Source of the DNA: Papaver somniferum
Lineage: Eukaryota > Streptophyta > Magnoliopsida > Ranunculales > Papaveraceae
DNA: 64,000 nt
Direction of reading: 5' to 3'
Assembly (NCBI RefSeq): GCF_003573695.1
Contig: NW_020621936.1
Span: forward strand, 14,260,001-14,324,000
Shown: positions 22,446 through 32,700 of the stretch, in pieces
Position numbering within the stretch: position 1 is the stretch's first letter
How the letters are laid out: every line of letters begins with the position of its first letter
Made by a program: the position numbers and the translations under genes
The notes under the pieces: model-generated
Database searches by the model: none
Told to the model about the DNA's origin: nothing
What the model saw: only the letters and a program-made list of their open reading frames with translations

Positions 22446-25406
22446 CTAAGGAGAAACCTTACAACCTTTTACTCTTGTTTCTCGATTTCTTATATTTTTT
22501 TTGAAAATTATAGGCTTGAAGACGCGATGTAGAGGAAATGGGAAAGCTGGGAAAGCTGCACGCCGAACTCGGCCTTTTCCTGAATAAAAGAATAAACAAA
22601 ATCAAGAAAACATTAGAAACAACGACACTAAAGGAACAACAAAACTAACTGTAGATGCTCGTTATTGGAGTAGGGAAGGTATGAGGGGTATATCAAAGCT
22701 GGCCGCACCCATGAATGTGTTATTAGGTGCAGCATATACCCCTAAATTTACTTGATGCCTTTAAATGATATTAACAAAAGAATTCCGCGAGAAAAGAAAG
22801 AATATTTTGATGTATACTGTTTACATACCTGACGTGGATTCATCACGTGCCGTACTACTCATTTCAATCATCACTTCTTGTGCATGCTTTTCCATTTCTA
22901 CAAAAGAATCCTTTTGTGAAACTTCATCTGCAAAAAAAGCTGCGTCCACTTGCATATTAGTGTGACACTCCACGGGCTTGTCATTTGCTGGTAGAACTTT
23001 AGCATCACAACTGTTCTGTATTTCTTCCGGTTCACCTATGACAATAGGCATATCACATCCAGCTGAAACTAAATCTATTTGCTTCCTTTCTTTCGGTTCT
23101 GATACAATTTTCTCCATGTTCACAGCATCTGCACCCATAGCATCATCAGAGCTGTTTAGTACCTCAGAATTTCCAATCTGAGGAAAACTATCAGACTCCT
23201 TGTGAGTGGACAGGCCGGGGGGAGTTTCCATTGGGAACACCAAATCATCTATCGTGGTAGTATGCTCATGATCCTTCAATGTTAAAAGTGACCCAATACT
23301 ACCTTGTCCCATGGGGTTCGCTTGGCATGAGAAAGAAGTTCCACTTTCCCTCACAAAAGAGAGGCCGGACACAACATTATCAGGTAACATAGGATCCACG
23401 TCAATAATAGAGATACAATCCTGTGATGGCGTATCATGTTGTACTATTTCAGTAGCATCCGGAACTTCATAAACCTTGTGTGAACTTTCTTCATAAAATA
23501 TGGTAGTTTCACCTTGCTTTCCATCAGTAGAAAAAATAGGAGTACTGGAGGTTTGGTGCTCTATACAAGTACTAAATAGCGACTTTCGATGTGAAAAGGG
23601 AACTACGTCAGGTCCATCTGGTTGTTTGGAGATTTTGTCCATGTCGTGTGATTCATCAGACTTGGCATCTGAAATAGGTGTATCTTCCTGCGGTTGTGAC
23701 TTGTTTTCACCAGCAGGCCACCAGTCATTTAATCTCATACCATAAGATGGCAATTCTTTGGTAACTGATGCAAAATCAATTGCCTTTGAAGTTTTTGGAA
23801 CTTTATTAGAGGCAGCAAAAAACTTTGCAATATCATCCAATTGAATATCTCCTTCACCGCTGGAGATTTCATCCCAGTTATTACAGTCAGCAAACCAAGG
23901 CTCCTTCGTATCTACTTGTTGACAAGATGGAATTTTTTCGACTCTAACGGCTTCTTTGTAGAACTTTTTTTTCCTAAGTGCTCGAGCAATTAAAGCCCTG
24001 ACACACATAAGAGTGAACTGTTAAACATGTTGAACCACCTAAACGTACCTTTTGTAATAAGTTTATAAAATTGATAAATTAAAACTAATGATGAATTGTT
24101 TTTAAGTTAACAGACCTGCAGTTCTTTGAAGTTGCAGCTTTTGCACGTTCCATAGAGAGGCCAAGCAAAGAGGACAGATTTGCTACATCATAAGGTCCTC
24201 TAAGTTCATTAACAGAGGACGCACCACTTGTAAAAATGATGTTTTTTCCTCGTGTCCAATCCACTAATAGCTGGAAATCGCGGTCATACATATGTATACT
24301 TAGAAAAAAGACTTGATGATTCGTTAAAATCAAATATCACAGAAATATGATAACCAAAGTTACAGGTTCTACTACGTACTACTGACTTAAGCAGCAAAAT
24401 TAACATGGAATTCGAAATTCAGCTGCAATTGATAATGATGATACCAACACAATATCAGGAGTCGGAACACAATCATGTAAAATTTCTATATTAACAAACC
24501 AACAACTGTTAAACCCAAACTTCATCCACCAATGCCAATGAGAGATTTATGACAAGTCCCCATGAAACTCAAGTTATAAAGAATTTGTCCAACTACAATA
24601 TATCAAGATGTTACAGATTTATTTATGTGGTAACATGTGTAACAATTTCTATTTGGGCAATGCAATCAAATTTTCAATTTTAAACTATGAAATTCTCACC
24701 TTAGCATTTGTAACAATTTGCCTCCTTGCTTGAATATCAGAGATAAGATGTGAATACATTATTTCGAAGTATATCCCTCGCTGCATAATAATAAACAACA
24801 CCGTACAAATCTTAGTGCATGCTTCAAAATAAGATGAATTAGACCCTAACTCTTATACAGGGAAAAAAAGAGAGTCAAAGAGTGCACCTCAATTGCAGCT
24901 TTAACCATGGGAAGCTTCAACCGAAAAGGTAACCTCTCCGAGAAATCAATAGCAATTAAATCCACCTCAGAAACTTTGCAGACGTGGTCAAATACAGTCT
25001 GGTTCGAAGGCTTAACAGCTACCAAATCATAAGTTTTCAAAACAGGATTTCCTGAATTTAAAACACCAGCTTGAACAATATTCTCAACAGTAACTGTTAA
25101 CCTAGTATACTGACGAAAAGGAGTATTCAATGGAACCTTCAACAGTTCTCTATGAAATTTAACAGAATCAGATAGAGTTGGAGAAGCTTTTAGCAATGAA
25201 GAAAGCGGGAATAGATAAATTGTACAACGATCATTATCTGACATAACTCCTTTCATACATCTATTATAAGCTACTCCACTGTAACCTAATTCCATTGCTT
25301 TTACTGCTATTTTCAATCTTGTGTTTTTCTTTCCATTACTGTCTGGTAAGGGTTTTTCTGTTTTTTCTGGTTCTAGATATGGAACATTGAAATCAAAGAA
25401 CACCAT
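22446..25406 (-). CDS. RPP30: RNase P/MRP protein subunit RPP30-like (five exons)
   Basis: Exons on the minus strand: 25406-24888, 24780-24700, 24270-24116, 23997-22829, 22579-22446. All junctions are GT-AG and phases agree, giving 685 residues. The first ~250 residues match the RNase P p30 family: VFFDFNVPY start, AMELGYSGVAYN, DLIAIDFSERLPFRLK, RGIYFEIMYSHLISD and IIFTSGASSVNELRGPYDVANLS. The fold is a PHP-like TIM barrel that helps tRNA 5' maturation and rRNA processing in the nucleus. The human protein is about 268 residues; here, as in the plant homologue (Arabidopsis GAF1), a long acidic, Ser-rich disordered tail follows (residues about 260-640). The last exon is basic. Its frame depends on an A8 run at 22495-22502: one more A would give a KKKYKKSRNKSKRL ending with stop at 22459. 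The terminus is therefore uncertain. Confidence 0.9.
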
Positions 25407-26027
25407 CTTCTGGTTCAGTAAGTGTTCGATAAATTCTCTCAGCCAAAAATAAAAAAAGAGGAATCCAAGAGAGCTCGCTTGTTGAATTCTACAGTTTAGA
25501 GTTTACAGAATGCGCGACTGCCGCATCTCAGCATGGCAAAATTGACTCCTGAGTTTACAGAAAGCTCAAGTCTTCAAAACTGAAACTAAAACTTAAGGCT
25601 TGTTTGTACCTGATAAGAATCGATATAAGTTGTCTGTACCACAGTAAACTACTACCAGCCGATTATTTTTATCGGATTTCAGGAAAAAATTGAATTCCCA
25701 GGGTTTAAGAAAAATAGGTTTATACCGGTAAATCGATATTTTTGATTTAATGGATTCGATTAAGATGCGGTGGTTAAGAATTACAGGCTTGATTTAAGAT
25801 TCTTGAAGCTGAAATCTTAGGGTTCTTCTCTGCTGGTAGTGAGGGTTTCAGTTTCAGGGTTCGGGAGAGAAGGAAAAGAGAGGGAAGAGAAATAGTTGGG
25901 TTTTTTCTTTCTTTTTTTTTTCTTAGAAACGTGTCATTTTTTACTGTAAGTAAATAGTTTTTTTATATATTTGAGGGTTAGTCCACGGTAGTTAAAAAAA
26001 CACTGTTGGTTTTAGTAGTTTCTGTAC
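25407..26027. promoter_or_regulatory. Shared upstream region between RPP30-like and PPR genes
   Basis: The two genes point away from each other with start codons 621 bp apart, so both 5' UTRs and promoters must lie here or overlap. A pyrimidine-rich tract (CTTTCTTTTTTTTTTCTT, about 25907-25923) is the only obvious feature. I see no convincing TATA box placed for either gene. Confidence 0.5.
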
Positions 26028-28358
26028 ATGTCTGTTCCGCTATCAAAATTACTAGCTCTCACTAATAATAACAACACTACTAAATTAATCATCAAAGAAT
26101 TGAAACAACTAAAACAACTCCACTCCAAAATCATTCAAAATTCTCTTCATAATCAGAACTATTGGATTTCATTTCTGATCCGACAATGTACTCAAATTCG
26201 TGCTCCAGTTTCTTACACTCATCTCATCTTTCTTTCAATTCCAAACCCGAACATATATGTGTTCACTTCCATTCTCAAATTCTACTCTCAGTTGGGTCCT
26301 CAGTACCACCATCATATTTTCTCTCTGTTTTATCAAATTGGGCGAAACTGTTTAAAACCTGATGCTTCTGTATACCCAATTTTGATCAAATCCTGTGGTA
26401 AGGACTCCGTTAGTCTTCTACACTGTCATGTTTTCAAACTGGGTTTTTCTTCCGATTCATTTGTACGTAATGCTGTGATGGATATGTATGCCAAATATGG
26501 ATTTATTTGTTCTGCACGGCAGGTGTTTGATGAGATGTCCGACAGAAATATTGCTGATTGGAATTCAATGATTTCTGGGTATTGGAAATGGGGTTACCAA
26601 AATGAAGCTTCTTGTTTGTTTGAATTAATGCGTGATAAGAATGTCATTTCCTGGACTGCTATGGTTTCTGGATATTGTAAATCCGGTGATTTGGAGAATG
26701 CAAGAAGAGTTTTCAGGGAGATGCCGGAGAAAAGTGTTGTTTCTTGGAATGCTATGCTTTCGGGTTATGTACAAAATGGATTTGTCCAAGAGGGTTTGAA
26801 TTTGTTTGAAGAGATGATGGATGTCACTGATATTAAACCAGATGAAACAACGTGGGTAACAATTATATCTTCTTGTGCAGCAAAGGGTGATCCAGAACTT
26901 GCTAAGTCGCTAGTGAGTTTAATTGATAGTAGCAAGATTAATCTTAATTGCTTCATTAAAACGGCACTAATTGACATGTATGCAAAATGTGGGAGTCTTG
27001 AAACTGCAAGAAGAATATTTGATGATATGGGATCTCAACGTAATTTGGTATCTTGGAATGCGTTGATATCAGCTTATACAAAGAACGCTGATTTAGCGTC
27101 AGCAAGGGAGGTTTTCAATAAGATGCCTGAAAAGAATGTTGTTTCATGGAACTCTTTGATTACGGGTTATGCTCAAAATGGACAATCTTCCATGGCGATT
27201 GAGCTGTTCAAAGAAATGTTGAAAACATGCAAGTTGAAACCTGACGAGGTTACAATGGTTAGTGTAATTTCAGCATGTGGACATTTAGGTGCTTTAGAAT
27301 TCGGTAAAAGGGTCATCAGTTTTTGTAGGGAACACCAGATTAGGCTGAGCATTTCGGGATATAATTCTGTGATATCAATGTATTCAAGATGTGGAAGCAT
27401 AGAAGATGCAAAGAAGACATTCCAAGAAATGCCAAAAAGAGACGTGGTTTCATACAATTCACTAATTGCGGGGTTTGCTTTTCAGGGGAACGGAATCAAA
27501 GCCTTTGAGTTAATTTTGAAGATGAAAGAGGAAGGTATTGAACCAGATGGAATCACGTTCATGGCAGTCTTAACTGCATGTAGTCATGCAGGGTTATCAA
27601 GAGAAGGTCAAGAGCTTTTCAAGTCGATTAGAAATCCAGCAGTTGATCATTATGCTTGTATGGTTGATTTATTAGGTCGAATAGGTGAACTAGATGAAGC
27701 AAAGAAGCTAGTAGATGAAATGCCAATGAAGCCTCACGCAGGAGTTTATGGAGCTCTTCTAAATGCGTGTAGACTTCACAAACGAGTTGAGATTGGGGAA
27801 CTCGCTGCATATGAACTTTTTGAGCTAGAACCAGAAAATTCTGGTAACTATGTGTTACTCTCAAACATTTATGCATCAATGGGGAGGTGGGAAGATGTGG
27901 AAAAGATTAGAGAGTTGATGAAAAAGAAAGGAGTAACGAAAACAACTGGGTGGAGTTGGGTCGAATATGAGGGAAACGTTCATAGATTTATAGCAGGAGA
28001 TAGAGGTCACAAGTATTCAGAAGAAATTTATAAGCTTTTGAAAGAATTAGGGAAGAGGATGAGAGATATGGGATATGTTGCTGATAAGAGCTGTGTGCTG
28101 AGGGATGTTGAAGAGGAAGAGAAGGAAGAAATGGTGGGAACTCATAGTGAGAAGTTGGCAATTGGATTTGCACTTGTCGTGAGCGGTGATAATATGAATG
28201 GCGTGATACGGGTTGTAAAGAATTTGAGGGTTTGTGGAGATTGTCACAGATACATTAAGATACTATCAAAGTTGGTGGAGAGGGAAATAGTTGTGAGAGA
28301 TAATAACAGGTTTCATTGTTTCAAGGATGGAGAGTGCTCTTGTAAGGATTATTGGTGA
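26028..28358 (+). CDS. PLS-DYW pentatricopeptide-repeat protein, intronless, intact
   Basis: 776 residues in a single exon. Residues 1-45 are basic and Ser/Asn-rich, compatible with organelle targeting, and include QLKQLHSKIIQ. About a dozen P/L/S repeats follow: GFICSARQVFDEMSDRN, VVSWNAMLSGYVQNG, SLETARRIFDDM, LVSWNALISAYTKN, VVSWNSLITGYAQNG. E and E+ motifs lie at about 570-665 (YGALLNACRLHKRVEIGE, NYVLLSNIYASMGRWEDVE). The DYW domain occupies the last ~95 residues, with HSE (His706, Glu708), CGDCH (Cys736, Cys739) and the terminal CSCKDYW. These are the zinc/catalytic residues of the cytidine deaminase-like domain that edits C to U in plastid or mitochondrial RNA. All key residues are present. 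The target transcript and the organelle are not determinable here. Confidence 0.97.
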   Translation: MSVPLSKLLALTNNNNTTKLIIKELKQLKQLHSKIIQNSLHNQNYWISFLIRQCTQIRAPVSYTHLIFLSIPNPNIYVFTSILKFYSQLGPQYHHHIFSLFYQIGRNCLKPDASVYPILIKSCGKDSVSLLHCHVFKLGFSSDSFVRNAVMDMYAKYGFICSARQVFDEMSDRNIADWNSMISGYWKWGYQNEASCLFELMRDKNVISWTAMVSGYCKSGDLENARRVFREMPEKSVVSWNAMLSGYVQNGFVQEGLNLFEEMMDVTDIKPDETTWVTIISSCAAKGDPELAKSLVSLIDSSKINLNCFIKTALIDMYAKCGSLETARRIFDDMGSQRNLVSWNALISAYTKNADLASAREVFNKMPEKNVVSWNSLITGYAQNGQSSMAIELFKEMLKTCKLKPDEVTMVSVISACGHLGALEFGKRVISFCREHQIRLSISGYNSVISMYSRCGSIEDAKKTFQEMPKRDVVSYNSLIAGFAFQGNGIKAFELILKMKEEGIEPDGITFMAVLTACSHAGLSREGQELFKSIRNPAVDHYACMVDLLGRIGELDEAKKLVDEMPMKPHAGVYGALLNACRLHKRVEIGELAAYELFELEPENSGNYVLLSNIYASMGRWEDVEKIRELMKKKGVTKTTGWSWVEYEGNVHRFIAGDRGHKYSEEIYKLLKELGKRMRDMGYVADKSCVLRDVEEEEKEEMVGTHSEKLAIGFALVVSGDNMNGVIRVVKNLRVCGDCHRYIKILSKLVEREIVVRDNNRFHCFKDGECSCKDYW

Positions 28359-28680
28359 AAAGGAAATAATCTTGCTTTTGTGTTACCAAACGGCTTTAAA
28401 GATGTGAAGCTCCGGATTCTAGAACCTTTCTCTCCCATTCCTGAGCCTCAACTCTGGTGTTAGTTGGATTCTTTATGGAGTTTGCAGTTGCAGTTGATTC
28501 GTGGAGTTCTGGTCTAGGGATGATTTATGGAGTTTTAGTACGTCAGATAGTGTGGTAATAGAAGAAATGAATACATCCAAGATTTTGATACAAGTTACAT
28601 ACGCATACAGAACATTTGTTGGATATTGATCAAACAAATACAATTCATATTTTTACTTCGATTTTTTTCGCTAAATTGTA
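28359..28680 (+). other. 3' flank of the PPR gene
   Basis: Presumed 3' UTR and spacer. No other gene seen. A direct repeat of GTGGAGTTCTGG/TATGGAGTTT-like phrases is present but weak. Confidence 0.4.
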
Positions 28681-28985
28681 TTGGACGGTACATTATTCAG
28701 TTACCATCTTCTTCTCTTCCTGTTGTTATTCCCTCAAATCACACTAGTCTCTCATGGCTGCCATGAAGACGAAAGATTCACTCTCTCGAGCTTCAGATCC
28801 TTCTTGAATGACCCTTCAAATCGCTTGCCTACACGGCAAATAGGCAGCCATCGTCAAAACTGATAAAGCTAGCATGGAATTAAATGTTTCCAGCGACTCC
28901 TTTCATGTCACCTCCGAAACACAGACCATGAAATCTACTTCCACGCCAAGTTTGATTTCTCCAATCTTCCATTTAACAGTAAAAA
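28681..28985 (+). pseudogene. N-terminal scrap of an LRR receptor-like protein
   Basis: Frame 28681-28863 encodes a hydrophobic signal-like segment (HLLLFLLLFPQITLVSHG) followed by CHEDERFTLSSFRSFLNDPSNRL. That is the typical N-cap (LRRNT) of plant LRR receptor-like proteins. The expected CCxW motif after the SHRQN phrase is lost at a frame break. A further in-register echo (SDSFHV, then KFDFSNLPFN in another frame) appears to about 28980, where a GT-like edge ends recognisable sequence. No LRR repeats follow. It is a broken 5' fragment. Confidence 0.6.
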
Positions 28986-29787
28986 CTAAAAACTCTAGGA
29001 TTTGGTAGGATCTGAAATTCTTGAAGTTAAGATCAGGATACTCAAGATGAGTAATGTTTAAAAATGAAGTAGAGTGGCAGATTGGAGGAATCTAACCAGC
29101 TATTCGTGGTCTGTATTTGGCAGGTCGATGGAGACTACATGAAGTGGAGTCATTGGAGCATTGAATTCCATTCTGACTACATCAGTTTCGATGGTGGGTG
29201 CCTGTTTGGCATGTAGTTAAACGATAAGAAGGGATGGTGGGTGCCTGTTTGGCATGTAGTTAAACGATAAGAAGGATTCTTCCGTCTTCGCCTCAGCCAT
29301 GAGAGACTACTGTGAATTGAGTGATGAAATGATGGTAATCGAGTGATGATGGTAATCGAGTGATTGACCCTTTAAATGGTAGTTGGATGGATAAGAATAT
29401 TAAATTCCAGACCCCACCGCCAGCAACAATTAGTTGACATAGTGGAATTCATTCGATTCAATTGATTAATATTCAGTTTCTACGGTCTTAATGCTGATGC
29501 ATAGTGCATTGGAGGCTTCAGTATAATACAGGCACCAGAACACTTTCTTGGCATTTCACAAAGCTAGTTTTCATTACGGAATGGGAAGAAGAAATCAATA
29601 TACAGGAGCCAGGAATATTCTGAAAAAAAAGAAGAAAAAAACTGAAGATACAATTCTCGGAATATTACATTTATATCGACAGAAAATCACTTGCGATGAC
29701 AGATATTTTCTTTGTGTAACTATTAAAAATTAACCTCGCTGTTGAAAAATTACACCTACATTACAGAAGAATACAGAGTTGAGGAAC
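28986..29787. other. Spacer with tandem duplications
   Basis: A perfect 43-bp tandem duplication (unit starting ATGGTGGGTGCCTGTTTGG) occupies 29191-29276. Just after it a 16-bp unit GATGGTAATCGAGTGA is repeated (about 29330-29362). The last 100 bp are probably the 3' UTR of the NYN-domain gene. No coding sequence is supported. Confidence 0.6.
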
Positions 29788-32700
29788 TTATTTTGATTCC
29801 TTTTCGGACAGCTTCTTTTTAAGATCTCTAAGAGCATCAACTACTTCTGGCTCAAGATTATGCTTTAGCAATTTCCCTTGCATAGAACTTGACCTGCAAC
29901 AAGTGGTATAAAATGACTATCAGATGTAACAATTGGTTCAACTGCTATTCTAAATACTGTTGGTTTCTCAAACCCATTGACAATTGATATTTATAGGCCG
30001 ACTTCGTACAACCAGTTGGTTAATATTTTAGTTACAACCAAGTTGACATGTAGAACACATATTTTATGATGATACAGCAATCACATTTAATAATTAGGTT
30101 ATGTTTCAGCAAAAGATCGGTTCTCTTCATCTGCTTGTACAATGTGCCAATTTCATCTGGATTCATAGGCTAACCTAACTGTGAGGTGGACATGAAACAT
30201 CATATAATTCCAGACGCTGCTGTACAGTCAAGTAATAATTTAGGAAATGAAAAGCAGTTTAACCTAACGGTTTTGTTCACCTATATTACCAAAACTGCCC
30301 ACTAACTACTGAACCAAAACTGATTGAAAAAAGCTTTATATGTTGTTTGACACCTAGTAGTAGAGTCGAGTTTCCACTTTGTCCAAATCAGAACCAAAGG
30401 TACAAGAACAGTGCATGGCTTTCTTAAGGCTGTACGAACAATCTGATGTTTATTAGTTTATAGTTTATACTGACAGAGTCGGGTTAACTTAGGCCCACAT
30501 TCTGGAACGCAAGTCGCAGGCATATTATCCAGGGAGTCAACAAGATGGTTTGCTTAATACCAAAACAGCAGTGATCAATACTATACATGCTAAGAAATAT
30601 TTCCAGACATGACACAATCAAAACCTAGATCGAAATAAAGGACAGAGTTTGAACTACATTGCAATATAACCAATTTACAGTTATACAAGAGAGATGAATA
30701 AACTGACTCCATCAATCTCTCTTTTAGTAGTAGAAGAAAAAAAACTCTTAATGCTCCACCGATCCATCGTCAGAAAATGTGCAAAACAGCGCAATTAATC
30801 CTCCCCCAACTATGCACCATTTTTTACTTGCAGAATGAAAAAAATCAAATATTCTATCAGGAAAGAGGCATACCTTTGCTCATCAAGCATCTTGTCGTAC
30901 TCCTTTTGCGAGCTCTTTATCTACTCAAAAATGAAATTTTGCACCATGAGATGATAGCTAGACGACTATCTAATTAGAGAAATCATATAGAAGAATTCAT
31001 ACATAACTAGTTATGCTCTCTTAAGTTGTGAGATATATCAATCATTAACTGGAAGATTGTCTATTCATACACATGGCAGCTGTGAAGCAGGCACCGTTGT
31101 CACAAGTTACGGAAACTATAGTTTGGTTTTACATCCATGCCACCGGTTGTTAATTTCTAATGCAGGGGTATAATCAAGAAACAGCCTAGAGTAGAACTAT
31201 GTTTAAAGCTCGAGAACAGAAAAAAAACTCTTAATTGTGGGAAGCAGCCAATATACTACTGTATAAACAACCACTCAGGAGACTAAATATGCATTTATAT
31301 GAGTATATTTACACTAAGCAATCTGGTGACCTACAGCCAATAGGAACTTGTAAAATTAAAAACAGGCAGCTTTGCTAACTAGAAAAGATGAGATGAGAAC
31401 TAACATGCATTTTTGTTTACTCAATTCATCAAGTAGGATGAAAAAATTGTTTCACCTCTGAAATCAACGCTTTGCAACTCCAGATGAAGGCACCCTGGGA
31501 ATATGGTATCAGAGTTTATATGCATTCATATGACTGTCTAGACGCATAACTTGGAAATGGCAAATAAATACAAAAACCAATGCTGGAGAAATCTATCAAC
31601 TGGTAGTCTGAACAAACATTGTAATGACAAAGCAATTTATGGTGGAATTAAACTCATAGTGGCACTAATTTCAGAACACTAGTATGATAAAATAACGACC
31701 AGATTTACGTAATTCCATACCTTAAAGCATAATATGATATTGAGCCTCCAATATATGCACTTATCAAGTTATGGTAGTATTTCCATAACCATGATGGATA
31801 AAAGAATGATTATGAGACATTTCCTTCTTTAAGAAAAGGGCATAACCGATTTCATATCCACAATTATTTATTCAAAGGTTATCATTGGTGATTGAGACTA
31901 CAAGAAAAACACATACTGCTCCATGTGCTGCATGCTGCTGGCAATGATCAGATGTCACGACACAGACCTTAGGGCATCCGTCCTCCCTCAAGGCTGCAAC
32001 CTGTACACATCACACAATATCGAAGCAGCTAATGTAACAAAACTGAATCACTAGCCGAAGTTCGAAAATAAAAGGAATTTAAGATGCTTAAAGGAAAAAT
32101 AGACCAGGTAGGATTTTTTATATTTCATCTGGATCTGGAAAAAAAAGGATGACAATTCCCCGTAGGACAGCCATGACACCCGTGATAACTGATTGCCAGA
32201 TTTATAAGTTACAACCCAGTATACTTCTTACAATACAGGAGGTCCTAGCATGGTTGAATTTACTTGAGAGTTCATTCTTTAATCCTTACCTCTTTCTCAA
32301 TCCAGGCATCAGCACATGACTCACTTGAGAATACTAAATCAACCCTGCAACAACAGAATTGGAAATGCACAGAGTCAACCCAGTAATGACCGTAACAACA
32401 TGGTCTAGTTTCGATAAATAAGAAAATAACAAGCGCTAAGTTTTAAATATTTCCAAGCCTTGATAAAGCAACTTAGTTTGAGTTTATCTTTGTGATCCCT
32501 AATCGAAGCTCATCTTAAAATTTGATTGGTTAGGAAGTATATGTACACAAAAATAGTGCATATGCCTGTAGAAAGACCCTGTTTCTCACGGTCATAAAAA
32601 TTATATCCAGGGAATATTAGTCACCTGAGAAAAAAATATTTTCAGAACACAAATTTTACTCACAAGCAAGCACGTTTTAACCTGTGATTCAGCTATGAGC

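Noticed and set aside
22765..23181. Plus-strand ORFs over the RPP30 tail.
   Set aside because: Antisense to a well-supported exon with matching splice phases. No motif.
28047..28247. Minus-strand ORFs within the PPR gene.
   Set aside because: Shadows of the intact 776-codon DYW-PPR frame.
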